Below are positions 33,082 to 42,284 of a stretch of 49,395 nucleotides of DNA, in pieces. Numbering within the stretch: the stretch's first letter is position 1; each line of letters begins with the position of its first letter. The notes beneath the pieces are model-generated. The model saw only the letters and a list, made by a program, of their open reading frames with translations. It did no database searches and had not been told where the DNA came from. A program made the translations under genes and the position numbers. Origin of the DNA: Candidatus Elulimicrobium sp. (GTDB lineage Bacteria; Patescibacteriota; Minisyncoccia; Phycocordibacterales; UBA918); assembly GCA_022730015.1 (NCBI GenBank), contig DZBU01000006.1, positions 1-49,395 of the forward strand, in the 5' to 3' direction.

Positions 33082-34152
33082 TTACTTCTTTGCTTCTGCT
33101 TTGAGTTCTTGTCTGATCAACTTCAGTAGTTCAGCCTTGAGCTTCTTGTCTTCACGGAGGGTAGTGCGGGCTGCATCATAGCCACGCCCAAGTTTCACTA
33201 TGGTCGACTCATCGCCACCCGGAGGAGTGTATGAATATGAGGATCCCGATTTGGTTATAAACTTATACTTTTCGCCGAGTGCTAAAAGTTCACCTTCACG
33301 CGAGATACCCTCACCGTAAATAAGATCGAATTCAGTCACACGGAAGGGAGGAGCTACTTTATTTTTCACTACCTTTACTCGGTGACGACCACCAACCACC
33401 TCTTCACCCTTTTTGATCTGAGCGATACGGCGAATATCAAGACGCACCGAGGTGTAGAACTTTAGTGCCTTTCCACCTGGGGTAGTTTCAGGGTTACCAA
33501 ACATCACACCAATTTGCATACGAATTTGGTTAATGAAGATAACCACCGTCTTACTCTTGGCCGAGATACTGGTGAGTTTACGCAAGGCCTGACTCATGAG
33601 ACGAGCTTGTTTTCCAACATGGTGTGCACCCATCTCACCTTCGATCTCATCGCGGGGCGTGAGAGCAGCGACCGAGTCAATGACCACCACGTCAATCTTG
33701 CCCGAACGCACGAGTGATTCTACGATCTCGAGTGCTTGCTCGCCATTGTCCGGCTGAGAGATGAGGAGTTCATCGAGCTTTACCCCGAGATTACCAGCGT
33801 ATTCAGGGTCCATCGCGTGTTCCGCGTCAATGAAAGCACAGATACCACCAGCCTTTTGTGCTTCGGCAATAGCGTGAAGGGCTAAGGTAGTCTTGCCGGA
33901 AGACTCCGGACCAAAGATCTCAATGATACGACCACGTGGGTAGCCACCGATGCCGAGCGCTTCGTCGAGTCCAATCGAACCAGAGGGGATCACTTCAATA
34001 TCAACATGCTTGGTCTCGGCCAAGGTCATGATGGCTTCGTCGCCGAATTTGGTCTTGATACTGCGAATGGTCTCCAAGATCGCGTTCGATCCCTTCACCT
34101 CTGTTTCAGAAGTTGAGTCAGAGGGAGTATTTTTCTTTGCTTTTGCTGCCAT
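33082..34152 (-). CDS. recA: Recombinase RecA
   Basis: [93 protein letters not shown]. Confidence 0.98.
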   Translation of the reverse strand: MAAKAKKNTPSDSTSETEVKGSNAILETIRSIKTKFGDEAIMTLAETKHVDIEVIPSGSIGLDEALGIGGYPRGRIIEIFGPESSGKTTLALHAIAEAQKAGGICAFIDAEHAMDPEYAGNLGVKLDELLISQPDNGEQALEIVESLVRSGKIDVVVIDSVAALTPRDEIEGEMGAHHVGKQARLMSQALRKLTSISAKSKTVVIFINQIRMQIGVMFGNPETTPGGKALKFYTSVRLDIRRIAQIKKGEEVVGGRHRVKVVKNKVAPPFRVTEFDLIYGEGISREGELLALGEKYKFITKSGSSYSYTPPGGDESTIVKLGRGYDAARTTLREDKKLKAELLKLIRQELKAEAKK

Positions 34153-34203
34153 TGTGATTCTTAATTATTAGATCTTAGTAAATTTTGGACTCCTTAGTCT
34201 AGT

Positions 34204-34231
34204 GATTTCAGCCGGGAAAAAGGCTGAAATC
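34204..34231. repeat. Perfect 10-bp stem hairpin upstream of recA
   Basis: GATTTCAGCC-gggaaaaa-GGCTGAAATC. Confidence 0.75.
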
Positions 34232-34240
34232 AAGACATAG

Positions 34241-34298
34241 CACCACATGGGTATTTCCGTTTTTATAGTCGGCTGATGCCTCCTTAAAAACTAGGTCA
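34241..34298 (-). repeat. Conserved 58-bp element, copy 2, upstream of recA
   Basis: Reverse complement TGACCTAGTTTTTAAGGAGGCATCAGCCGACTATAAAAACGGAAATACCCATGTGGTG. Confidence 0.85.
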
Positions 34299-34325
34299 TT
34301 CAGAATAATCGCTTCGCTCATTTCT

Positions 34326-34697
34326 TCAGTTAAAACTTGCTGGAAGATACACAAATGATCTGGTAATGATCGTTTCGCGACCATAGCGATCTTCAGCGCG
34401 TAGCGTGGCTATAGTATAGCCGTTTTCGAGCACGAACGCTTCCTTGAAATTCCCATCTGGATCAGTATAGATCGGTCGATCATTGAGCCAGAGTCGGGTG
34501 ATATTAAAGGCGGTTCCTACAAGGGTAACCTGTCGTTCGTTGCTGACCGAAGGTGGAACCTCGGTCAGGGTGATTCGTGGTCCAACGATCATATATCGTG
34601 CTTGAAATATCACGTATCCCAAGACAAACAGTAAAAAGAGCGCCAAGAAGGAAAGTCGCACGATCGAACGAAAGGAAAGGTCAGACCACATGATCAA
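34326..34697 (-). CDS. Hypothetical membrane-anchored Ig-like domain protein
   Basis: TM plus ITLTEVPPSVSNERQVTLVGTAFNITRLWLNDRPIYTDPDGNFKEAFVLENG; overlaps ftsK end by 4 nt. Confidence 0.6.
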   Translation of the reverse strand: MIMWSDLSFRSIVRLSFLALFLLFVLGYVIFQARYMIVGPRITLTEVPPSVSNERQVTLVGTAFNITRLWLNDRPIYTDPDGNFKEAFVLENGYTIATLRAEDRYGRETIITRSFVYLPASFN

Positions 34698-36925
34698 TCG
34701 CGGAAACGGTTGAAACCGTCTTCAAGCTCTTCTGGCGGGCGCTCCGCGCCCGCCTCCTTCGGCGTACCGTTTCCTCCACTCAGCACCTCTCGCGGCCTTG
34801 AGCCATCGGCTGGGCCGATTACGCCATTTTCTTCGAGGAGATCCATTAGGCGAGCCGCTCGCGAGTATCCGACCCGTAGCTTACGCTGTATGTATGAAGT
34901 TGAAGCCTTACCGGCCTCCGTGACCGCTAGCTTGGCATCTTCATATAGATCATCATCTGCGTCGTCACTGCCACCGATCATGGCATTGAACACCGAATCA
35001 TTGCTGCCAGCATGATCTTCGAGGTTAATGGTATCAAGCTGGTGCATCTCTTGCTTCTTGAGGTATTCGACCACGTGCTTGATCTCTTCTTCCGATACGT
35101 ACGCGGATTGTAGTCGGATCGGCTTTGGACTATCCGAAGACTGATAGAGCATGTCGCCCTGACCAAGCAGCTTTTCCGCTCCGACCGTATCAATAATGGT
35201 GCGAGAGTCTACCTGTGAAGCTACCATGAGTGCGATACGGGTTGGGATGTTGGCTTTGATCGTGCCGGTAATAACGTTTACCGATGGACGTTGGGTCGCA
35301 AGAATAAGATGAATACCCACCGCGCGACTCATCTGCGCCAAACGCACGATACAAGCTTCTAGTTCACGAGGGTACGCCTGCATCAGGTCGTTGAGCTCGT
35401 CGAGCATGATCACAATATAAGGGAGCGCCTCAGGCAGACTGGCCTGATCTTCTTCTTTAGAGCCAGCTTCTTCCCAGGCCTTTTTGGCGGTCTGGTAGAC
35501 ATTCTTATGGTACGAAGCGATGTTTTGTACGTGCTCGGTCTCGAGGATGTCGTACCGTCGTTCCATTTCCTTTACTGCCCAAGAGAGTGCCTGAATGGCT
35601 TTCTTGGCTTGGGTTATGACTGGCATCAGCAAATGCGGGATTTTGTTATAGAGCGTGAGTTCCACGCGCTTTGGGTCGACCAAAATAAAGCGAAGCTGGT
35701 CAGGGGAGTTGCGGTAGAGGAGTGAGATGATGATGTTGTGGATCGTGACCGACTTACCTGCACCGGTGGTACCGGCAATAAGTCCGTGTGGCATGCGCGC
35801 AATGTTGGTGAAGTGTACGTGGCCCGTGACGTCTTTTCCGAGCGCAGCGATCAGTGGATGTGGAGAGTCAGTGTATTCCGGAGTAGAGAGGAGCGAGGCG
35901 AGTGATACCGTAGCGCGGACCTGGTTTGGTACTTCGATACCCACCAGTGACTTCCCAGGGATCGGTGCCTCGATACGGATCGTACTGGCCTTGAGTGCGA
36001 GTTGGAGTTCTTGCTGCAGTCCGACGATACGAGAGATTTTTACACCTTGCGCTGGCTTGAGTGAGTAGCGGGTAATGGTTGGTCCGCTTTCGACCGCGTC
36101 CATCTCGACACTGATACCGAAGTCTCGGAGGGTACGTTTGATGGTGTTGGCATTGGCTTTCACGTCGCCGATCTGTGCCTTTCCTTTGTCTTTACTCAAG
36201 AGGGAGATTGGAGGAGCGATATACGGACCACTGAAGTTCTTGATGATGAACTCATTGTTCTTGAGTTTCGCCAGTGCCGCAACCTGCTTGGCAGCGTTAC
36301 CAAGGACACTAGAGTTTTCCGGCTCGTCATCCTCCTCGTCCGTGTTTCCGTCCTTGCCGCTGACTGGCTCAAGCTCAGGGAGATCGAGGGCTTCGATATC
36401 GCTATTGTCTTCGATGTCGTCTTTGTGTGTACGTTTGAGAAACGCAGGGTAGGAAAGACCGGTATTGAAAAGCAAAAAGAGTGAGATGAGGGTGAGGCCA
36501 AAGATCAGTACGCCCGAGACCAACCCTCCCAACATAGTGGCAAGTGGCCAAGCCACCGCCAGTCCGACCCAGCCACCGAGCGTAGCTTCGTAAAGTTCAA
36601 GACCACCAAGAAGGGAGATGAAGAGAAGCAAGGTACCGGCGATTTTGGCGCCACTTATCTGCTGGTCTTCTTCTCGTGGATTGAGCAGTACATATATATA
36701 GGTAACGCAGATAAGTGGCGCCAACCACGCTCCTGTGCCAAACAGCTTCTCAAGACCGAGTGCGGTGTAGGTACCCACTGGTCCCGCGTAGTCAAAGAGC
36801 GCGAACAAAAAGAAGACTGCCAAAATACCCATCACCACTGCCCAGATGGCTTGCTTGGCATGCGGACTAAGATCATCAAAAAAAGGTTTCCGCTCGAGTT
36901 TAGGAATGTGTTTCTTTCGGGCCAT
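34694..36925 (-). CDS. ftsK: FtsK/SpoIIIE-family DNA translocase
   Basis: N-terminal TMs; GLIAGTTGAGKSVTIHNIIISLLYRNSPDQLRFILVDPKRVELTLYNKIPHLL; winged-helix C-terminus SYIQRKLRVGYSRAARLMDLLEENGVIGP. Confidence 0.96.
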   Translation of the reverse strand: MARKKHIPKLERKPFFDDLSPHAKQAIWAVVMGILAVFFLFALFDYAGPVGTYTALGLEKLFGTGAWLAPLICVTYIYVLLNPREEDQQISGAKIAGTLLLFISLLGGLELYEATLGGWVGLAVAWPLATMLGGLVSGVLIFGLTLISLFLLFNTGLSYPAFLKRTHKDDIEDNSDIEALDLPELEPVSGKDGNTDEEDDEPENSSVLGNAAKQVAALAKLKNNEFIIKNFSGPYIAPPISLLSKDKGKAQIGDVKANANTIKRTLRDFGISVEMDAVESGPTITRYSLKPAQGVKISRIVGLQQELQLALKASTIRIEAPIPGKSLVGIEVPNQVRATVSLASLLSTPEYTDSPHPLIAALGKDVTGHVHFTNIARMPHGLIAGTTGAGKSVTIHNIIISLLYRNSPDQLRFILVDPKRVELTLYNKIPHLLMPVITQAKKAIQALSWAVKEMERRYDILETEHVQNIASYHKNVYQTAKKAWEEAGSKEEDQASLPEALPYIVIMLDELNDLMQAYPRELEACIVRLAQMSRAVGIHLILATQRPSVNVITGTIKANIPTRIALMVASQVDSRTIIDTVGAEKLLGQGDMLYQSSDSPKPIRLQSAYVSEEEIKHVVEYLKKQEMHQLDTINLEDHAGSNDSVFNAMIGGSDDADDDLYEDAKLAVTEAGKASTSYIQRKLRVGYSRAARLMDLLEENGVIGPADGSRPREVLSGGNGTPKEAGAERPPEELEDGFNRFRD

Positions 36926-37114
36926 AAGGCAGGTTCATGCGTTCAAAATATCCTGTAATTAGTACCCTGACATGATACCACGCCAGGTAAATCGCGGCTG
37001 TAAGACAAAGCCCTCCGGGTCATAAGGACAGCTTGCAAAGTCCAGAAATGTCTTTATAGTGGAAGTATCGTACAACCCACCAGAGTCTTTTATAAGGTAA
37101 AGGTCAGTAAAGGT

Positions 37115-37849
37115 ATGCAACTCGAAAAAGACAATTTGATACAGGTTAAAAGACTTTCTAGTGATGACAATTACTACAGTAATGTCTTTAAGAAAACAGA
37201 GAAGCTCGTCTCTGTTGTTTTCTACGTCTTGTCTGAGACAAAGATGTCTCCAAGCACAGAGACGCATATTCAAATTATAAAAGACAGAGCGCTCAAGACC
37301 CACGAACTTTCTTTAGAGACACTCATGTTGCAACGCCATGAACTCCATGAAGGACTCCTCCGTTTTCAATACGGACTGGTAGCGCTCCAGAGTACCCTCA
37401 AGATCGCCGAGGTCGCGCGTGTCATTCCCGAGGACATCGCGCTGCTCTTTGCTGATCAGCTCGACGCTATCATGCGGTACATCAACAACCACTACCTTAG
37501 CAAAGAAGGAGTATCTGCTATCGAGCTGACCGAGGTCAGCATCCCGCGCGCCACCACTCGCCCGACAAGCAAGGGAAGCGGATCTCCGCAGCGACAGCGC
37601 CGGGTGAATATCCCAGCTGGGGATATTAGTACCGACGCATACTTGGTCTATAGCCAACTGACCGATAGAGCCGAGCGCATAAAGACAGTCCTTGAAGCAA
37701 AACCGCAAGCAACTATCAAAGACATTGCGGAAGTTATCACCGATGTAAGCGAAAAGACTATTCAGCGTGAACTGAATAGTCTCATAGAAAAAGGACAAGT
37801 ATTGCGAGAAGGGGAAAGACGTTGGTCACGCTACTCAGTACAGAAGTAA
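37115..37849 (+). CDS. Hypothetical protein with C-terminal winged-helix (HTH) domain
   Basis: IKDIAEVITDVSEKTIQRELNSLIEKGQVLREGERRWSRYSV. Confidence 0.65.
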   Translation: MQLEKDNLIQVKRLSSDDNYYSNVFKKTEKLVSVVFYVLSETKMSPSTETHIQIIKDRALKTHELSLETLMLQRHELHEGLLRFQYGLVALQSTLKIAEVARVIPEDIALLFADQLDAIMRYINNHYLSKEGVSAIELTEVSIPRATTRPTSKGSGSPQRQRRVNIPAGDISTDAYLVYSQLTDRAERIKTVLEAKPQATIKDIAEVITDVSEKTIQRELNSLIEKGQVLREGERRWSRYSVQK

Positions 37850-38535
37850 TGTCCGCAAAAGAGTCTCTGACCTTGACGTAGAGACTGATAAGGATAACAA
37901 TATAAAAAGACACATTCCTGCAGTTGTAAAAGACGCTTCGGACAATAGTGAGAGACATTACTGCCATGCAGCACGCAGTCCTCACGAACCGCTCATACCA
38001 CCATGGCTCAGAGACACTTGGCCTCACGCAGAAACAAAGAGTTGCACAAAGAAGTTTTTTGTTTCCTAATATGCGAGGCAGTAAGAGCCCCAGTAACCAT
38101 TCGTCATCAATAGCAGGAAGGTAAAGAGGTGCTTTTTTCGTCTATAAAAAGTGTGGTGATCATGACGTTGTAAAGATCCATCGCGTGTTCCATAACACCA
38201 TGTATCCACAACCTGTGAACTCCCTCACTAGTCGAAAAGATGCTACTATCTTTGTACGCGCTCGTGCGCTTTTTTTCTAGCCAGATCCGTGTTTCGTGTA
38301 GACCACGACAACACCGGTTAGAGACAAAAGTCACAAGGGATGTGCGAAATGTTCATTGTCAATCTCGTGAGCCTTGTTGTTTTACACAACAGAGCAAGAG
38401 CAAGACCTGAGTCGACAAAAGATCACTCAGCTATATATAAAACCCAAACCCCCGCCCCACCTTTTCCCGTTCGAAACTCCGCGTGAGTTTTGTCTCTGCC
38501 TCACCGACACACCCCCTCATTTCGCAGCCTAGCTT

Positions 38536-38667
38536 CATGCCTTCGGGTATGAGGTTTGGTGATATTAGGTAAGTGGGTTGATAACCCATTTGCCAATATG
38601 AATTAATTCATATTATTAGACTATCAACATAACGCTTACGAAAGTAAGTACGCGTAGTTAATTACGC
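38536..38667 (+). promoter_or_regulatory. Leader/promoter region with five consecutive short hairpins upstream of the surface-protein gene
   Basis: CATGCCttcgGGTATG; TGGGTTgatAACCCA; AATATGAATTAATTCATATT; CTTACgaaaGTAAG; GCGTAgttaatTACGC. Confidence 0.65.
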
Positions 38668-38688
38668 ACATTACAGATAATTATAGTT

Positions 38689-40698
38689 ATGACTCTTACA
38701 AAAGACATTGCTGCTAAGTTCGCTATTGCGATCGTAGCAGTTGCGATGGTTCTTTCTGCATTTGCTCCAGTAGCAAAGGCACAGACCACCGAAGACCTAC
38801 AGACGATGATCAATGACTTGCTCGCACAGGTTGCTGCTCTCCAGTCACAAGCTGGCCAGGGTGCTACTTCAGCAGCAGGTGTTTGCCCTTACACATGGAC
38901 TCGTGACCTCAACACTGGTGCTACTGGTGCTGATGTAAAGATGCTCCAGATGTTCCTCAACGCTGATGCAGATACTCGCGTATCAGCAGAAGGTGTAGGT
39001 TCAGCCGGAATGGAAACTGAGTACTACGGTCCAGCGACCGCAGCTGCAGTTTCAAAGCTTCAGGTTAAGTACCGTGCAGATATCCTTTCACCAGCAAACT
39101 TGGTGAATCCAACTGGATACTTCGGTCCATCATCACGTGCTAAGGCTAATGCACTTTGTGCAGCAGCTCCAGTAGTAGATGATTCAACTGATGACACAAC
39201 TGATGACGAAACTACAGATGAAGATACTGAAGACATGGAGCTCTCAGGTGAGGCTTCACTCGACACAATGACCCTGGACTCAGCTTCAGACGATGAACTT
39301 GAGGAAGGTGCAGAGGATGCAGAGATCGCTACAGTAACTTTCGAGTTCACTGACGGTGATGCTGAAATTTCACGTCTCGACATCGCACTTGTTGGTACAG
39401 GTGACGAAGTTGATCCATGGGACACTTTTGAAACCGTTTCACTTTGGGTAGACGGTGACAAGGTAGCTGAAATGGACGCTACTGACGAAGATGATTACCT
39501 CAACGAAGATGACGGTTCACTCCGCTTCACAGGTCTTGACATCGTAGCGATGGAAGATGAGGAAGTAGAAATCGTAGTAGCTGCTACTGTACAAAGTTCA
39601 GTAGATGGTACTGACGATGGAGAGGACTGGACTGTATCAGTAGATGCACTCCGTTTCTTCGATGCTGATGGTGTTGCTACTACCGAAGACGGTACTGTAG
39701 GCCCAGATGATTTCGCAGATACAGTAGCCTTCACTATTGATGAGGCCGGTTCAGAGGATGAGCTTATCGCTAAGACTTCATCAGATGACCTAGATGCTAC
39801 TACTCTTCAGGTAGAAGATGACCAGAAGTCAGATTGGTACACTGTATTCGTGTTTGATCTCGACACTGACGATTCAATCAACGATATTGAGCTCAATTCA
39901 ATCAAGGTAAACGCTTCCACTACAATGGTTTCGTACAACACTTTGGTTGATGATGCTGAACTCGTTATTGACGGTGTTACTATCGATGATGTAACTGTTG
40001 CTTACGGTGACAGTGCTACAACATCAGCAGTTCTTACCTTCGATGTTGATGGCGATGTCATGATCGACGCTGGTGACCGTGTGGCTGCTGAGCTCCGACT
40101 CCGCTTCAAGTCACTTGCTACAACTACCGAAGGTGCAACTATACAAGGTTCAGTCTCTTCACTCACTACATCTATCGTAGATGCTCAAGGTGCTGATGAC
40201 CTTGCTAATGGTCAGCTCGGTGGCGCCGCTACTGGTGACGCACACACACTTCGAACAACTGGTATCATTACTGCATCAGGAGATAATTCAGCTGTTGTAA
40301 CAACAGGTGATACTGCTGGTGATGACTACGCAACCTTCGAGGTTGAAGTAGAAGTTACTGCCTTCGAACAGGATGTACGTATCTCAACGAACGTTGCTAC
40401 TTCAGTAGCTTACACAATCGTTGATGGTGCAGGTGTAGTTGTAGGTGGTACCTCAACTCCAGTCCTCACTTCAACAGCTGATGAGAATGGTGGTTACTTC
40501 GAAATTAACGAAGGCGAGACTGAGACAATCACTCTCCAAGTTACCTTCGATGCAACTACTGCTGGTGCAGCTGCACGTTTGGTCTTCGGCTCAATCACTT
40601 TTGATGAGCTAGGAACTCTCGTGACTACAGATGACACTACACAGACCCTTCTCCCAGTTACTGACTACCGATCTGACGTTGTAACTCTCGTTAACTAG
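38689..40698 (+). CDS. Large acidic secreted surface (S-layer-like) protein with N-terminal peptidoglycan-binding domain
   Basis: Signal peptide (AIVAVAMVLSAFAPVAKAQT), PG_binding-like DLNTGATGADVKMLQMFLNADADTRVSAEGVGSAGMETEYYGPATAAAVSKLQ; Asp/Glu/Thr-rich; strongly biased codons (Ser nearly all TCA). Confidence 0.8.
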   Translation: MTLTKDIAAKFAIAIVAVAMVLSAFAPVAKAQTTEDLQTMINDLLAQVAALQSQAGQGATSAAGVCPYTWTRDLNTGATGADVKMLQMFLNADADTRVSAEGVGSAGMETEYYGPATAAAVSKLQVKYRADILSPANLVNPTGYFGPSSRAKANALCAAAPVVDDSTDDTTDDETTDEDTEDMELSGEASLDTMTLDSASDDELEEGAEDAEIATVTFEFTDGDAEISRLDIALVGTGDEVDPWDTFETVSLWVDGDKVAEMDATDEDDYLNEDDGSLRFTGLDIVAMEDEEVEIVVAATVQSSVDGTDDGEDWTVSVDALRFFDADGVATTEDGTVGPDDFADTVAFTIDEAGSEDELIAKTSSDDLDATTLQVEDDQKSDWYTVFVFDLDTDDSINDIELNSIKVNASTTMVSYNTLVDDAELVIDGVTIDDVTVAYGDSATTSAVLTFDVDGDVMIDAGDRVAAELRLRFKSLATTTEGATIQGSVSSLTTSIVDAQGADDLANGQLGGAATGDAHTLRTTGIITASGDNSAVVTTGDTAGDDYATFEVEVEVTAFEQDVRISTNVATSVAYTIVDGAGVVVGGTSTPVLTSTADENGGYFEINEGETETITLQVTFDATTAGAAARLVFGSITFDELGTLVTTDDTTQTLLPVTDYRSDVVTLVN

Positions 40699-40744
40699 TT
40701 AACGAAGGAACCACGTTAAACGGAAGTTTAGCTAAGAGATAACA

Positions 40745-40775
40745 AAAAGCCCCCGCAAATGCGGGGGCTTTTTGT
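40745..40775 (+). terminator. Terminator after surface-protein gene
   Basis: AAAAAGCCCCCGC-aaat-GCGGGGGCTTTTT. Confidence 0.92.
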
Positions 40776-40796
40776 ATACTAACTCCGGGAAATGGT

Positions 40797-40925
40797 GGAA
40801 ATGGGGACAGGGACAATTAAATCATAAAAAGTATGGTCTAATATTTATTCCTTATTTCCACAGAAAAACGCGATGCGCAAGCATCGCGTTTTTCTGTGGG
40901 GCTCCGCCTAGGACTCTCCTAGGCA
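40797..40925 (+). repeat. 129-bp hairpin repeat, copy 1
   Basis: GGAAATGGGGACAGGGACAATTAAATCATAAAAAGTATGGTC...CCACAGAAAAACGCGATGCgcaaGCATCGCGTTTTTCTGTGGGGCTCCGCCTAGGACTCTCCTAGGCA; appears identical to 41530..41658. Confidence 0.95.
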
Positions 40926-41004
40926 AAGACAGCGATCTGTATTAACCGGCCGGCGCCAAAGGCGCCGGCCGGTTTGCATATTACCTCATGCTACAATTTT
41001 TCAC

Positions 41005-41391
41005 ATGAAAGATTTTTTAAAATGGTGTGGGTTGAAACAAAAGCTACATGAAAATAAGGCAACGGGTCCGTTTGTTCGTGAGAGAGACTTATGGTGGGTA
41101 AGTCTGGGAGAGAACGTTGGCTCAGAGATCAACGGAAAAAGCGATCTATATTCAAGACCAGTCATTATTCTAAAGAAACTAGCGCACGGTTTCTTCCTTG
41201 TTGCACCGACAACAACAAAGGAACGTGAGGGCACATGGTATGTTCCGATCGTTTACAATGATAAAAAGACCTATGTGTGTCTGCATCAGATCAGAACCAT
41301 TGACTACAGAAGACTCTCCAGTCGAATAGGGCAGATAAGCGGAGATGACTTTGAGAGTGTAAAGAAAGGTTTTAAGGATCTTTATATATAA
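41005..41391 (+). CDS. PemK/MazF-like toxin (orphan)
   Basis: RERDLWWVSLGENVGSEINGKSDLYSRPVIILKKLAHGFFLVAPTTTKEREGTWYVPI...KTYVCLHQIRTIDYRRLSSRIGQIS. Confidence 0.8.
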   Translation: MKDFLKWCGLKQKLHENKATGPFVRERDLWWVSLGENVGSEINGKSDLYSRPVIILKKLAHGFFLVAPTTTKEREGTWYVPIVYNDKKTYVCLHQIRTIDYRRLSSRIGQISGDDFESVKKGFKDLYI

Positions 41392-41529
41392 AAATATTCC
41401 CCGCTATTGCTAGCGGGGCCGCGGCGAATGCCGAATGTACTATAAGGATAGCAAATGATTGCCTGATGTCAACACAACATTAGTTACTGGTGTGACTACG
41501 TTATAGGGAGGAGATGGGACAGGAAATAG

Positions 41530-41658
41530 GGAAATGGGGACAGGGACAATTAAATCATAAAAAGTATGGTCTAATATTTATTCCTTATTTCCACAGAAAA
41601 ACGCGATGCGCAAGCATCGCGTTTTTCTGTGGGGCTCCGCCTAGGACTCTCCTAGGCA
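41530..41658 (+). repeat. 129-bp hairpin repeat, copy 2
   Basis: Same 129-nt sequence as 40797..40925 by direct reading. Confidence 0.95.
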
Positions 41659-41719
41659 GAGCAACATTATTTCCCGTTTCTGTATTGACATTGTATTTAC
41701 TTTGTCATACACTGTACCC

Positions 41720-41986
41720 ATGTCAACATTAAGCATTCGAATTGAAGAGAAGACCAAAAAGGAAGCCAGTGAGACGCTCGCGGCTCTTGGTCTTGATCTG
41801 TCTTCGGCGGTAAAAATGTTTCTCAATCAAGTCGTCATCGAGCAGGGTATTCCTTTCAAGCCATCAAGAACTCCTAGGCAAATTAGAGAAGAATGGGATA
41901 GGGAGGCCGCATACGCACTCAAGCATGGTAAGCGTTATTCCAGTGCTTCAGAGATGTTCGAGGATATCCTAAAGGAGAATAAGTAG
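41720..41986 (+). CDS. RelB/DinJ-family antitoxin
   Basis: MSTLSIRIEEKTKKEASETLAALGLDLSSAVKMFLNQVVIEQGIPF (RHH, DinJ-like). Confidence 0.9.
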   Translation: MSTLSIRIEEKTKKEASETLAALGLDLSSAVKMFLNQVVIEQGIPFKPSRTPRQIREEWDREAAYALKHGKRYSSASEMFEDILKENK

Positions 41987-41989
41987 CTT

Positions 41990-42274
41990 ATGTACGATAT
42001 CGTACAGACCAAACAGTTTACTAAATCACTAAAAAGACTGATCAAAGGAGGACTGAAAAAATCTGCACAGAAAAGCATCCTGATAACAATTGATAAAATT
42101 GCTACTGGAAAAAAGCTTGATCCAGGATATAAAGATCATCAGCTTCAAGGTGAATTTGCCGCATATCGTGAGTGCCACATACAAGGAGACTTACTATTGA
42201 TGTATGAAATAGTAAATCAAGAATTAGTACTTATTTTGATTGATATTGGCTCACGCAATGACCTGTTTGGGTGA
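41990..42274 (+). CDS. YafQ/RelE-family mRNA interferase toxin
   Basis: TKQFTKSLKRLIKGG...LDPGYKDHQLQGEFAAYRECHIQGDLLLMYEIVNQELVLILIDIGSRNDLFG. Confidence 0.9.
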   Translation: MYDIVQTKQFTKSLKRLIKGGLKKSAQKSILITIDKIATGKKLDPGYKDHQLQGEFAAYRECHIQGDLLLMYEIVNQELVLILIDIGSRNDLFG

Positions 42275-42284
42275 TATTTCTCGA

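Noticed and set aside
38440-38470. G-quadruplex on the minus strand (GGGGCGGGGGTTTGGG)
   Set aside because: Only three clear runs of three or more G in close proximity; not enough to claim a quadruplex.
37850-38690. Replication origin in the non-coding gap
   Set aside because: Only one near-DnaA-box (TATCCACA), no dnaA/dnaN neighbours and no skew calculation possible here; not supportable.
39060-39461. Ser-rich antisense ORF in the surface-protein gene
   Set aside because: Artefact of biased codons (TCA/GAT/GAC-rich sense strand yields Ser/Val-rich antisense reading).
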